The notes under the pieces were generated by a model. That model was not told where the DNA came from. It did no database searches and saw only the letters and a list, made by a program, of their open reading frames with translations. The position numbers and the translations under genes are program-made. A DNA stretch of 64,000 nucleotides from Cladopsammia gracilis (Eukaryota; Cnidaria; Anthozoa; Scleractinia; Dendrophylliidae). The stretch lies in assembly GCA_022457155.1 (NCBI GenBank), contig JAJGOT010000682.1, positions 188,501 through 252,500 on the forward strand. The letters run 5' to 3'. Numbering within the stretch: the first letter of the stretch is position 1; every line of letters begins with the position of its first letter. Shown here piece by piece: positions 10,081 to 21,030 of the stretch.

Positions 10081-11460
10081 TACATTGCAAGTTTACGCAA
10101 TGTCTACCGTCTGTGGTCCATCAGAGTGATTCCTAGAGAGATAAACGACCTTCACTGCGACATGACAGAAGCACTGTATCCCTTGTCAGCTCAACAACAA
10201 GCCGTTCTTAAAACCATCATGAAGACTGTCCAAGATCGAGACGATTATCTATCTGGCCAGGCCTGTCAAGACTTTCCATTTTCATCAAGACACGCCGCAT
10301 CCTGTAGGGACGAATCAGAACCGTATTGGAACAAAATCCATCTCATTCTCGACAAGCCTGGAACGGGAAAGAGCCAAGTCCTCAGCTTTTAAAAGACGAG
10401 AAGAATGTCACCGTCGCCGCACCACTGGCCATCTTAAGTAACAAATTTCGTCTTCTCTTTGGCGATGACATCCAAGCCGATACTGTACACAGCTTGTTTA
10501 ATATTCCAGTTTGCAGTTATCAGAAACACACACTGTCAATTACGGCCTGTCTTCCACTGATGTCATCATCATAGATGAAACTTCAATGATACCTCAAAGT
10601 AACTTCCAACTCATCGCTGGCACTCTGAACAAACTCAGCCGACAACCCATCCTCATCGTGGCCGGTGATAAGTGTCAACAGCTTTTGACAACGGTGGGTG
10701 GGCGCGTGCGACAATTGCCCAGTATCTTGAATGACCACACCTTTGGAAAAGACACACCGATTTTCACCTTGTACAGGCAGTTCAGATGCAGCGATCCAGA
10801 GTACTCTTCCTTTCTGAATCACGTGAAATTTACAATGCCGACTCAACGACTCCTCGATGACTTCCAAAGACCCAACTTGATATTGACTGACGATCAACCA
10901 AATCCACACCAACTCTGGGAGGCAGTTTCACACAATTCCTCTCACACAGTGCTCACAGTCTCGTGCGCAGCAGCCAACAAAGTCAACCAAGTAGTCTTAA
11001 ATCAAGTTTTCTCCAGAAACCAAGTCGTCTCAGACAACTTGTGTGGCACACCGGAATAAAAGTTCAACGTCTACAATGGCATGAAAGTGATGATAACGGA
11101 AAACCGAGACAAGACAGCCGGCGTGATCAATGGACAAAACGTCAGTCATCAACTCCGAGAACAGAACCGTCATTCTGAAGCTCAGCAATGGAAACGTCTT
11201 CACACACCCTGTCACGACTCTTCAGGAAGACGACAACAGGTGCACAATCTACCCTTTCATGCCTAGCTATGCCATGACAATCTGCAAGTCCCAGGGCGCG
11301 ACCATCTCCAAATTACTTCTCTGGCTTGACTGCGCCATAGTGCCTCCTGGAACAGCGTACATTGGCTTGTCTCGAGTGCAAAAAAGGCATTTTTGACACC
11401 CATGAAATCTCAACAACTGATGAACCATTGACACTCCGAGGAAACAAATGGGATGGCAAT
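10081..11460 (+). pseudogene. PIF1-family helicase domain of the Helitron-like element, frameshifted
   Basis: The superfamily 1B helicase motifs are present in order: Walker A as LDKPGTGKSQVL (near 10350; the usual leading Gly is Asp), motif with AAPLAILSNKFR, Walker B as DVIIIDETSMIPQSNF (near 10565), GDKCQQLL, YRQFRCSDPEY, then MKVMITENRDKTAGVINGQ and the C-terminal PSYAMTICKSQGATISKL...GTAYIGLSRV (near 11350). They lie in at least four frame segments (breaks near 10390, 10530, 11060 and 11130). The helicase would unwind the donor strand after Rep nicking. Broken, so not expected to act. Confidence 0.8.
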
Positions 11461-11533
11461 GACATCAACATTAAATGTGCCCATTTAACATGTTGTCACA
11501 ATGTTTCAGATTGCTCTCAAGATGCCTTTCAGG

Positions 11534-12799
11534 AATTACACCGAGCCTTCCACCCCGTCATCTCAAGACTCATCTAACAACAGCCATACAAACGGAGTAC
11601 AATACGCCAAACATTTCCCAAAGTAGTTTATCGCCCTGTACGGTCGGGCAATGGGTGTTCTATCAGATGACAAGATCCTCAACCGACTGCAGAGTTTCAC
11701 GTGCGAATGGCTCAATAGACCCGACTACGCCATCTCGGAGTTTGCAGAAACCATGGTTAAAAACATGGCCGTCCTGGAGCGATATTGTGATAAGATCTTC
11801 CCTGAACGAGTTGTCCAGATGTTTGCAAGGAACATTGACCCTTTGATGGACAGCCTTACTCGCTTTGATAAGAAGAGCAATGCCTCATCTGGTCCACCCC
11901 GTCTCGAAGACTTGCAGAACATAATGATTTTCATAGAGGGAAACGACAAGCTAGATACCTTTATGAACATGGCATTCGAGGCCTCCGGCGCAATGTTCTT
12001 GATGGCCATCAATTACCTAGTAGCAACCACGCTGATTTGGCATCCCACGGACATGGCCGCTAAGACAAACGATTCAGTTGCTGCAAGGAGTTTCGAACAG
12101 AACCCAACACGCGGGGAACTCAAGAAGTATTTCATGGCCACCATCTTCCCAAACTCACTGGCAGAAACAGACCGCAAGACAGACAGCAGCGCAGCCGAAG
12201 AGAATCCATGTGGGACAACTTCGATGAACAGCAAGACGACGAAGAGGACAACGCAGACTACAGCACACCTCAACCTCCGCGCTACGAGACTCCAAAGAGC
12301 AGGCAACCGTCAGAAAAACGCAGGCAGATCGAACGGGACGACTTTGATTGCTTTGGAAATCTCATCGAACCTGATGTCCCTTCACACCCAGCACAGGACG
12401 ATCCCTTCACTGACAGTCCCATCTCAAAGTCAGCCAAGGGGAAAAGGCCACGCGCTGTTGTTAGTTCGTCTCGAATCTTTGAAGCCGATGAAGAAAATTC
12501 CGCTCCATCTGACACTCTTGACAGAGAAGGATTTCTCAAGCGCTCTACTCTGAAAAAGAAAGGTACTTCCTCTGAACCACAGCACATTCCCGTATCTTTA
12601 GACGAAGATCTCGTTGAAGAACCAGTCGCCAAGAAAAAAAAAGAAGTCACCGGCACAAACTCGCAAACCGCAGGTAGTAACACCCACCTCTACGAAACAG
12701 AACACACCAAAGAAAGCGAGCAAAACAAAGAACGTCCATCCCCCCGATGACTCTTCTTCGTCAAGCTCAGACTCCGACTCTTCCGTGGACGACAGCTGA
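11534..12799 (+). pseudogene. Unknown globular + NLS + acidic-tail protein, copy 1
   Basis: Starts at ATG 11534 (MPFRNYTEPSTPSSQDSS), with one stop near 11622, then MGVLSDDKILNRLQSFTCEW, FAETMVKNMAVLERYCDKI, LEDLQNIMIFIEGNDKLD and a hydrophobic FLMAINYLVATTLIW. A frame change near 12200 leads to an acidic then basic tail (DEEDNADY, SAKGKRPRA, EEPVAKKKK), and an A-run near 12633 is followed by a second frame ending in a Ser/Asp tract. The third copy keeps Lys-rich and Ser/Asp-rich text in that later frame, so the A-run is probably the break. Nuclear localisation is inferred from KGKRPR and KKKK. No homologue recognised. It lies about 70 bp after the helicase, same strand, so it may be cargo of that element. 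Confidence 0.5.
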
Positions 12800-13004
12800 C
12801 AGGCAAAGTGCAATAAAGAACCCGTCAACGCAAAGACGCCAATAGACGCCGACTCAGTCTACAGGAAACTTAAACCTCTATCTTCAGGGAAGACTCCAAC
12901 ATCGAAGGACCCGAACGACCAGGCCTTGAGTGCCTTATCTATGAATTCAAAGCAACGGAAGAAAACACTCAAGTCTCCCAAAAAAAAGGAACTTTCTCGT
13001 TTAA

Positions 13005-13275
13005 CATTTCAGCCGTGCAGTCATTGTGCACAAGCCTCTAAGCGAACATTTGAGCCGCGCAGTCATTGTGGAGAAGCCTCTCAGCGAACATTTGAGCCGC
13101 GCAGTCATTCTGGACAAGCCTCTTAGCGAATAATTCAGCCACGCAGTCATTCTGGACAAGCCTCTCAGGGAACATTTTCGCCGCGCAGTCACTGTGGACA
13201 AGCCTCTCAGCAAACATTTGGGCCACGCAGTCATTCTGGACAAGCCTCTCAGGGAACATTTGACCCACGTCACTT
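13005..13275. repeat. 42-bp tandem repeat, about 6.4 copies
   Basis: The unit contains CAGTCATTCTGGACAAGCC and CGAACATTTGAGCC; successive TCA(T/C)T anchors fall at 13021, 13063, 13105, 13147, 13189 and 13231, exactly 42 bp apart. Because 42 is divisible by 3, the array keeps open frames on both strands (14-residue repeats); I treat these as by-products. The AACATTTGAGCC half recurs singly many times up to 16.6 kb. Confidence 0.9.
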
Positions 13276-13542
13276 TTCTACACTACTTCGTGAATAAACA
13301 GTTCAACAGCAAACACAAAGACAAACACCTATTACGGCAATTCAGGCAGTTGCGGAAACGTGCTACACTTACGACATTTAATGCGGAAATAGAGATTCTG
13401 CTTAGGCTTCCATTCCAGATGCATTGCGGGATGGAAGCCATTCACGACAAAACTAATTACACATTTTATCGACGTTGTAATCAGGCGGGGCAATTACAGT
13501 CATATGCCCCGCCAGCATCAGACAAACATTTGAGCCACGCAT
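13276..13542. repeat. First hairpin unit after the 42-bp array
   Basis: Contains hairpin 13405-13439 with arms GGCTTCCATTCC and GGGATGGAAGCC around an 11-nt loop, and a second hairpin near 13485 with arms GGGGCA/TGCCCC. These are diverged members of the families repeated at 14.1-16.9 kb. No coding sequence recognised. Confidence 0.6.
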
Positions 13543-14035
13543 TCATGCCTTAAAGAAATTACTCCAACGCTTCCACCCCCTCCTCTCAAGACTCATCTCA
13601 CCGCACCCATACGAAAGGAGTCCAATACGCCAAACATTTCCCAAAGCCGTTCATGGCCCCATTTGGTCAGGCAATGGGTGTTCTATCAGATGACAAGATC
13701 CTAAACCAACTGCAGAGTTTCACGTGCGAATGGCTCAATAGACCCGACTACGCAATCTCAGAGTTTGCAGAAACCATGGTGAAAAACATGGCCGTCTTGG
13801 ACAAGTATCGTGATAAGATCTTTCCTGATCGCGTCGTCCAGATGTTTGCAAGGAACATGGAACCCTTCATGGACAGCCTTAGTCGCTTTGATAAGAAGAG
13901 CAACACCTCAGGTGGTCCACACTGTCTCGAAGACTTGCAAAACATCATGAAATTCATAGAGGGAAACGACAACCATGATGCCTTTATGGACATCGCATTT
14001 GACGCTTCTGGCGATGTCCGTACACCCACAACAAG
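13543..14035 (+). pseudogene. Unknown globular protein, copy 2 (truncated)
   Basis: Starts like copy 1 (NYSNASTPSSQDSS, then GVQYAKHFPKPFMAPFGQ) and follows it through MGVLSDDKILNQLQSFTCEW, FAETMVKNMAVLDKYRDKI, CLEDLQNIMKFIEGNDNHD to FMDIAFDASG, where it breaks into satellite text. No internal stop from 13561 to the break; copy 1 has one in the segment shared by both. Loss of the whole NLS/acidic tail makes it a fragment. Similarity to copy 1 over about 490 bp indicates a duplication more recent than most of the decay. Confidence 0.5.
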
Positions 14036-16870
14036 ACGACGAACCCTTCAATGACAGTCCTAGCAAACATTTGAGCCATGCAGTCATCGTTAACAGCTAC
14101 ACAGCGAACACTTTAGCCACGCCAGTCTTCTACGGTACTTCTTTAAAAAACATTTCAACAACTGCACAAAGACAAACGGTTATTATGGCAGGAGAGGCAC
14201 TTGCGGTTACGTGCCACACGTATGACATATTATGCGGAAATAGGGATTCTGCTTTGGCTTCCGTTCTGCTGACATGTTGCAGAACGGAAGCCATTAACGA
14301 CAACGACGACTGATAACGAGTTTCCAATCAGCATGGGCAATTGCGGTTTAATGCCCCACAACTACCTAGCGAACATTTGAGCTACGCAGTAAAACTTCAC
14401 AGCGAACATTTGAGCCATGCCAGTTGGAAATCTCTTCGATCCGTAAGTCCCTTAACACCGACCAAAAGCTGGATGCCTTTATGAACATGGCATTCGACGC
14501 TTATGGCACAATGTTCTTGATGGCGATCAATTACCTAGTAGCAGCCACGTTGATGTGGCATCCCACGGACATGGTCGCTAAGACCAACGATTCAGTCGGT
14601 GCAAGGAGTTTCAAACAGAACCCAACGCACGGAACTCAAGAACTATTTCATGGCTACCATTTTTCCAAAACTCACTGGCAGAAACAGAGCGCAAGACAGA
14701 CAGCAGCGAAGTCGAAGGGAATCGATGTGGGACAACTTCGATGAACATTAAGAAGACGAAGGGGACATCGCAGACTAATGCGCACCTCCACCTCCGCGCT
14801 ACGAGACGCCAAAGCGCAGACAACCGTCTGACAAACGCAGGCAGATCGAACGGGACGACTTTGATTGGTTTGGAAATCTCTTCAAACCCGATGTCCCTTC
14901 ACACCCAGCACACGACGACGAACCCTTCTATGACAGTCCTAGCGAACACTTTAGCCACGCCAGTCTTCTACGGTACTTCTTCCAAAAACATTTCAACAAC
15001 TGCACAAAGACAGACGGTTATTATGGCAGGAGAGGCACTTGCGGTTACGTGCCACACGTACGACATATTATGCGGAAATAGGGATTCTGCTTTGGCTTCC
15101 GTTCTGCTGACATGTTACGGAACGGAAGCCATTAACGACAAACGCAATGACGTATGATAAGGAATTTCCAATCAGCATGGGCAATTGCGGTTAAATGCCC
15201 CACAACTACCTCGCGAACATTTGAGCTACGCAATCATTCTTCACAGCGAACATTTGAGCCACGCCAGTGTGAAATCTCTCTTAACACCCAGCATAAGACG
15301 ACGACTTCGTCAGTGACAGTCCCATCTCAAAGTCCAGCAAGGGAAAAAGGCATGCGCTGTTTCCAGTACTTCTCGAAGATTTGAAGCTGGCGAAGAAAAT
15401 GCCGCTGAATCTGACACTCTTGACAGAGAAGGATTTCTAAAGCGCTCTACTCTCGAAAGGAAAGGTACTTCTCTGAACCACAACACATTCCCGCGTCATC
15501 AGACAAAGAAGATCCTGTTGAAGAACCACTCGCCAAGAAAAAGAAGTCACCGGTAAAAACTCACAAACCGCAAGTAATAACATCCACCTCACCGAAACAG
15601 AAGACACCATCAAAGAAAGCCAGCATAACAAAGAACGTCCTACCCCCCAATGACTGTTCCTCGTCAAACTCAGACTCACACTCGGACAGTTATTTCGACG
15701 ACAAGAGACATGCAAAGTGCAATAAAGAACCCGTTAAGGCAAACACGCAAAGTAACACCAACTCAGTCTACAGGAAACTTCAACCTCAAACTTCAGAAAA
15801 GACCCCAACAACATTGAAGGACTCAAACGACCAGGCCTTGAGTTCCTAATCTATGAATTCAAAGCAACGCAACAAAATAACACCACTAAAATCCACCCCA
15901 ATCTTCTACGTTTCTTCTTCAACAAACATTTCAACAACATACACATAGACAAACAGTTACGATGGCAAGAGAGGCACTTGCGGTTACGTGCCACACCCAC
16001 GACATGTTATGCGGAAATAGGGATTCTGCTTTGGCTTCCGTTCTGCTGACATGTTGCGGAACGGAAGCCATTTACGACAAACACAATGACATAAACGACT
16101 TTCTAATTGGCATACGCCATTGCAGTCAAATGACCCACAACTACCTCGAGAACATTTGAGCGACGCACTCACCCTTCATAGCGAACATTTGAGCCACGCC
16201 AGTCTTCGACAACACTTCTCTAGCGAACATTTGAGCCCCACAGTCATCCTCGACAGCTACTAATCAAACACTTGTGTCACATCACTCTTCTACGGTACTT
16301 CTCGAGCGAACATTTCCTAACGTATCTACGACACGGGTTTGACCATGGCAACGAACATTTGGGAAACAAATGCAAAGACAACCATTTATGCCATCAAGCA
16401 AGGCACTTGCGGTTACGTGCCTCACTTACACGACTGTATGCGGAAATAGAGATTCTGCTTTGGCTTCCGTTGTCCTGACGATAACTATGACGCACAATGA
16501 TGCACGATAACTACTTTCCAATCAGCATGGGCATTTGTGGTTAGATGCCCCACAACTACCTCGCGAACATTTGAGCAATGCCAGTCTTCTACGGTACTTC
16601 TCATGCGAACATTTCAGCACTTATCTACGACACGGGTTTGACCGTGACAACTAACAATTCGGAAACAAATGCAAAGACAACCACTTATGCCGTCAAGCAA
16701 GGCACTTGCGGTTAAGTGCCTCACCTACATGACTTTATGCGGAAATAGGGATTCTGCTTTGGCTTCCGTTCTCCTCGCATGTTGCGGAACGGAAGCCATT
16801 TACGACTAACACAAAGACTTATCACACCGACATTGCAATCAGGCAGGGCAACTGCGGTTATGTGCCCAAC
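14036..16870. repeat. Hairpin-rich repeat array with interspersed AACATTTGAGCC motifs
   Basis: Repeating units carry three hairpins. (a) A long stem, GGCTTCCGTTCTGC paired with GCAGAACGGAAGCC at 14256-14292 (14 perfect pairs, 9-nt loop), recurring at 15094-15130, 16033-16069 and 16761-16797. (b) GGCAC/GTGCC around TTGCGGTTAC at 14196-14215, recurring near 15034, 15973, 16405 and 16701. (c) GGGCA/TGCCC around a similar loop near 14335, 15178, 16529 and 16848. Between them lie TATGCGGAAATAGGGATTCT and about ten copies of GCGAACATTTGAGCCACGC. No gene beyond the copy-3 remnant. Confidence 0.85.
14460..15880 (+). pseudogene. Unknown globular + NLS + acidic-tail protein, copy 3, split
   Basis: 14460-14930 matches copy 1 from DAFMNMAFDAYGTMFLMAIN to the region after RSNGT; 15285-15880 matches the tail (SPISKSSKG..., Lys-rich, Ser/Asp-rich) and the sequence beyond it. 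About 350 bp of hairpin-array text separates the halves. Frameshifts are frequent. The copy is useful mainly because its tail frame shows which frame of copy 1 is older. Confidence 0.5.
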
Positions 16871-16899
16871 AGTGACAAAGCACGACAGTTTGGTTCACA

Positions 16900-17700
16900 T
16901 CACATGTACGCATCATTCCGCGGAAACAGCCATTCACAATGCACTTTCATTCTGCTGATCATTTGTGCAAGGTGCGCGCAGGAACACTATGCAATTCACT
17001 TGAACATTGAACTTTGCACGGCAAGTAAAATGCACTTCCATTGTGCTGACCATATGCGCAACGTGAGCGCATGAACACTATGCAATTCATTTAGAACATT
17101 TAACATTGCAGGGCAAATTCTTGTCATGCAAAACACATCTTAAGAAAGAGAAAGTTATCTTAGGAAGATAGTGTCATGTCTTCTATTCTTCATGCGTGAA
17201 AATGACATTTGTCATTGCACCAAAATCATTGAAATTCGAAATATTGTAAAACAACACCCAAATGTCGGAAACGGTTTCAGTCGGTCGTCTCTTCACAAAT
17301 GTCTTTTTCACGCAAAGGAGAATTCATGATTGACTTCAACTTAGCGTTTTACATTCGCAATGCACTTTCATTCTGCTGATCATTTGCGCCATGTGCGCGT
17401 ATGAACACTATGCAATTCACTTTGAGCATTTAATATTGCATGGCAACTTTTTGTCATGCAAAAGACATTTTAACCACGAGATATTGCAGTTAGGAAGATA
17501 TCATTGTCATGTCACCTATCCCTCATGCGTGAAAATGACCTTTGTCATTACGCCGGAGTCATTCAACTTAGAAAATATTGTCAATCAATTATGAATGTTT
17601 GAAACGGTTTCTGTAGGACGTCTCTTTACAAATGTCTTTTTCACGCAAACGGGAATTCTTCATTCACTTCACCTTAGCTTTTCACGTCACTATGTTGTCA
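16900..17700. repeat. Tandem duplication with about 430-bp period
   Basis: The segment starting CATTCACAATGCACTTTCAT near 16925 recurs near 17352, followed in both by ACACTATGCAATTCA, TTGTCATGCAAAA, CATGCGTGAAAATGAC, GAAACGGTTTC and AATGTCTTTTTCACGCAAA. A shorter partial copy starts near 17028. No open frame is conserved between the copies, so this is satellite-like rather than coding. Confidence 0.75.
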
Positions 17701-18420
17701 GGTAGCCTAGGGAGATTTTCATTAAAATTCTTGAAAAGAGAATTAAATGTGTTGTCGTCAATTCCGAAACACGCCAAAGGAAAATTCTCAGGGAGATTCT
17801 AAGGGAGAATGAAATGTGTTGTCATCATTTGCGAAACACATTGCTACATGTGACGTCACGTGCCGTCCTCACTTGCCAAACACCTTGCCATAGGGAGATT
17901 CTTAGTGAGATTCTTACCGAGAATTCAATGTGTTGTCGTCATATTAGAAAGACATTCCCACATGTGACGTAACATGTGCCGTCCTTGCTTCCGACACACC
18001 TTGCCATAGGGAGATTATTAGGGAGATTCTCGTTACTACTGTTCAAAACAGAATGACATGACGTCACATGTATCGTCCTCACTTCTGCAACATCTTGCCA
18101 TAGGGAGATCCTTAGGCAGATTCACAGAAAAAGTTTTGAAAACAGAATTAAATCTGTGCTCCTCAATTCAGAAACACATTGCCACATGTGACGTCATATG
18201 TGTCCTCCACACTTCCGCAACACCTTGCCATAGGGAGATTCTTAGGGAGATTCTCATTAATGATTCTTGAAAAGATAAAGGTTGCATCGTCACTTCCGCA
18301 ACACCTTCCCATACCTCCCGTCACATCTCTTGTCCTCACTTGCGAAACACCTTGCCATACCTCCCATCGCACCTCTCCTCCTCATTTCAGAAACACCTTG
18401 CCAAACGTCCTTTTATTTTT
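17701..18420. repeat. Tandem repeat (about 90-125 bp) containing TGACGTCA palindromes
   Basis: Repeated blocks read CACCTTGCCATAGGGAGATT, then (G)AATT...GTGTTGTCGTCA, then ACATGTGACGTCA. The CRE/ATF-type palindrome TGACGTCA is at 17851, 18059 and 18189, and as TGACGTAA at 17965. Units weaken toward 18420, where only the CACCTTGCCATA piece persists. A regulatory role is not shown. Confidence 0.8.
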
Positions 18421-19640
18421 GTCACAGAGCGGGCACATTCCCATGGGTGAAAGCATCCTCTTGCCTTCTCTAGGGGGAGCAAGTTTGCCAAATCTGCCTT
18501 TCCTGGTAGTCTCTCAAGAGGGGGGACGCATGCGCAATGCACGTGTGATAAAAGAAGAATCTGGAAAATTCTTCGCAATGATAGGGTGTCAAAGAGAAGA
18601 CATCGAAGGCTCAAGAAAGCAAAACTCGCTATCCACGCTTGGCTGCCACAAGCCAGTTAGGGATGTAGGAGATTTCTATGAAGGCAGAGACGTCCAAAAT
18701 GAAAGAACATGCGGCTGCGCAAAAGACAGAAGTTTTAGGGAGCTCATACTTGGGGCCAAACCCCCTTGTGCCAGCCCGCACTTCCTAGCCCTGCAAACTG
18801 GGGATGGCAGCGCCAAGCACGTCGCTGGTCACTGTATTGGACGACTCTTAAACAAGCAAAAGACACCTGCTATGAACTTATCCACTGTGGATGTAAAACT
18901 GCATGCAATTATTTTTTTCAAATCCAGCACGCATCTCTAATATTACAGTTTTCATTTCATCAAAACATTGAATGAAATTCTTTGTTCTCCGAAATTCAAT
19001 GCACTCGGGTAGGTGTAAAATATACCGTTTATGGTTTGTTTCGTTTGTTTGTTTTTTCAACTTGGCGCCCCTCTGAAACGGTTTGTTTCTTTTCCGTGAT
19101 ATTTTTTTCAAACTCTTTGAGAATCAACAAGCACGCCTAGGCTTAAAATATATCGTTTGTTTTTATTTATTTCTAAGCTTGGCTAGTGAATTAAGTGTGG
19201 CCTTTGTTTGGTTTTCTTTTCAGCCAAAACAATAGCCAAAGTGCTTTGTTCTTCAAAAGTCAATGCGCCCGCCCACGCTTAAAACGTTTCTTCCCAAAAA
19301 TTAGAATGCCAGCGACATCTTGTTATCTTCTCTCCATGCCACTTGTATAGTTTCTTTTTTCCTCTAGAAAATCATCGCATGAGCAAAGTTCAGAGATACA
19401 ACATTTTTTTAAAGTAAATGAAAGCTTGTTCCACTCAATTTAATACCCATGCCCGGATAAGTAACAAAAGTTTTGCGCTTTTTCAAGTCCAAAACAATTA
19501 TGAGTGTTAATCAAGAAGATGAGAAAACGTTTTTGCCTGCCCACAAACAAATCGATTGTCCTAAACTCCTTTTCTTACTGGCCAGTTGCAAGATCTTGGG
19601 CTATTTAAAGGCCTCTAAAATGCTATGATTTAATTATCCC
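18421..19640. other. No recognisable gene
   Basis: A frame opening in the preceding satellite runs on to 18940, but its content changes at the satellite edge and shows no domain, so I do not call it. From 18950 to 19300 there are T-rich blocks with a repeated AAAATATA(C/T)CGTTT phrase. Probably the 5' flank of the BEN-domain gene. Confidence 0.5.
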
Positions 19641-19666
19641 TTGGCGTGATAACTGAAGGAAGGAAA

Positions 19667-19871
19667 ATGGTGCTCCGTACTCTACTGAAAGTTCCTAAGT
19701 TATCCCTCGTTTATTTTAGTTTGGATAAAACCACTTGTATTGTAGAGACAAAAAAGTTGAAAGACAAGGAAACTCAAAAACAGTTTACTGATTGTGAGCC
19801 AGAAAAGTTGTCTTCTGTCACCCTCAGACACAATGGAAAAGTTTTGGAGGCAATGGTAATTGCATCATCTG
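19667..19871 (+). CDS. BEN-domain gene, first recognisable exon
   Basis: Starts at ATG 19667 and reads MVLRTLLKVPKLSLVYFSLD, ...FTDCEPEKLSSVTLRHNGK, ending IASSG at a GTAAGT donor (19872). Short N-terminal segments of this kind (LVYF, then a D-E-G-V surface ending in a gene-specific ..A.V....G) precede the coiled coil in many invertebrate BEN-domain proteins, which bind DNA and repress transcription in the nucleus. An upstream in-frame GTG exists at 19646, but ATG is preferred. Linked to the exons at 19976, 23078 and 23623 by strand, splice signals and content. Confidence 0.55.
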
Positions 19872-19975
19872 GTAAGTTTCATTGAGACTATGTTATGAAG
19901 TGAATACTCTGCATACCCTTTTGTCAGTGGTAGAGTGGATGAACATTAACAAATTCTTTGTCTCTGTTCGAGATG

Positions 19976-20153
19976 AGGAAAAAATCTCAACTCTGAAGAA
20001 AAGCGTTTTGTAGAGGACCCAGCAAATGGTCACATATTTCATGATGTCCCTTCTCCCCTGGAGGCCCCACAGAATGGAACCAAACGGACGTCAGAAGAAG
20101 CTTTGCCACGCTTCACGAAAAAGAAAAACCCCGAAATTTGCGAAACAGACGAG
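19976..20153 (+). CDS. BEN-domain gene, linker exon
   Basis: An open frame reads NLNSEEKRFVEDPANGHIF, TKRTSEEALPRFTKKK and ends CETDE at a GTGAGT donor (20154). Polar, Lys/Glu-rich, likely unstructured, with a possible basic nuclear signal (RFTKKKN). The acceptor is weak and placed by the last upstream stop, so the 5' edge is approximate. The next exon continues in frame after an intron of about 2.9 kb. Confidence 0.45.
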
Positions 20154-20599
20154 GTGAGTAAATACTCCTGCATTGTAGTGAGCCCTTAGAAACATTGAAG
20201 ATCAATTAATTCTTTGGAATATCACACATGAAAGAACTTGTGTAGGTAAAAGAAACGATTTTTGTTCCATATTGTGATAGTTACAAAGACAGGACTTTAA
20301 CAACAAAACTCTCTAGCATTTAATATGCACTTGGATCTATTTGTTCACAGTTACTTGAAATGTGCGGGTCGAACTCGACGTGGGGCGAAACTGCCATAAT
20401 TTTATTCAGTGTATCACTGCTTTGTGAACCCGTATAGTGTTTCTTAAGTCAATTGTGTTCGTTAAACTTATCGGCTTTGGTAGGAATAATTATATGAAGT
20501 TTAGGTGAAACAAATTAGTTTGCAAGTGGTTTGCTTCGCACACGCCGCGGTTTCTGTTGTATCCTTAATTAACTCAGACAATGTTTACTTCCTGACAAA

Positions 20600-21030
20600 A
20601 CTACTCGAACTGTTCGGTTATCAAACTTGATCGAACTCAATCGCACCTAATAGAATGATTGGGTTCGATTGAGGTTGGCAATCGAACCATTAAAAGTTGT
20701 ATGATAGTTCAATTGCGTTCGATTTCCGAACCCAAACGAACTTACTCGAATGTTGTAAACCATCACTCGAAATAGACAAAAATTTTGAAAAAGTCTTTTA
20801 GTATGCAAGAACAACAAAGAATTTGGTGAAAGGAACAATGGTGTTGCCTTACTGAAACATCATTTTATGATCCTTTACTGTTATCATTTAATCATTGAAC
20901 CGAATGTATGCCAACTTCGACCATAGGACCTTATCGAACTCAATCAAAGTTTGATTGGGTTCGATCACTTCAATGTTTTTTTTGTGAGAGAGAGTTCGAT
21001 TGTCTCACTCAATCGGGCCCAATCATTTTA
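20600..21030. repeat. Intronic repeat rich in TCGAAC/GTTCGA, with a palindrome
   Basis: Within the BEN-gene intron the words ATCGAACTCAATC and GATTGGGTTCGAT recur on both strands. At 20934-20966 they meet as a near-perfect palindrome (16-bp arms, one mismatch, centred on AAAGTTT). Looks like a degenerate inverted-repeat element; its borders were not found. Confidence 0.4.

Noticed and set aside
13005..13275. CRISPR-like regular array
   Set aside because: There are no unique spacers: the whole 42-bp unit repeats, and the genome is eukaryotic.
18179..18940. 253-codon plus-strand frame
   Set aside because: It starts inside the satellite with TGACGTCA units and changes character at the satellite edge; no domain or splice support.
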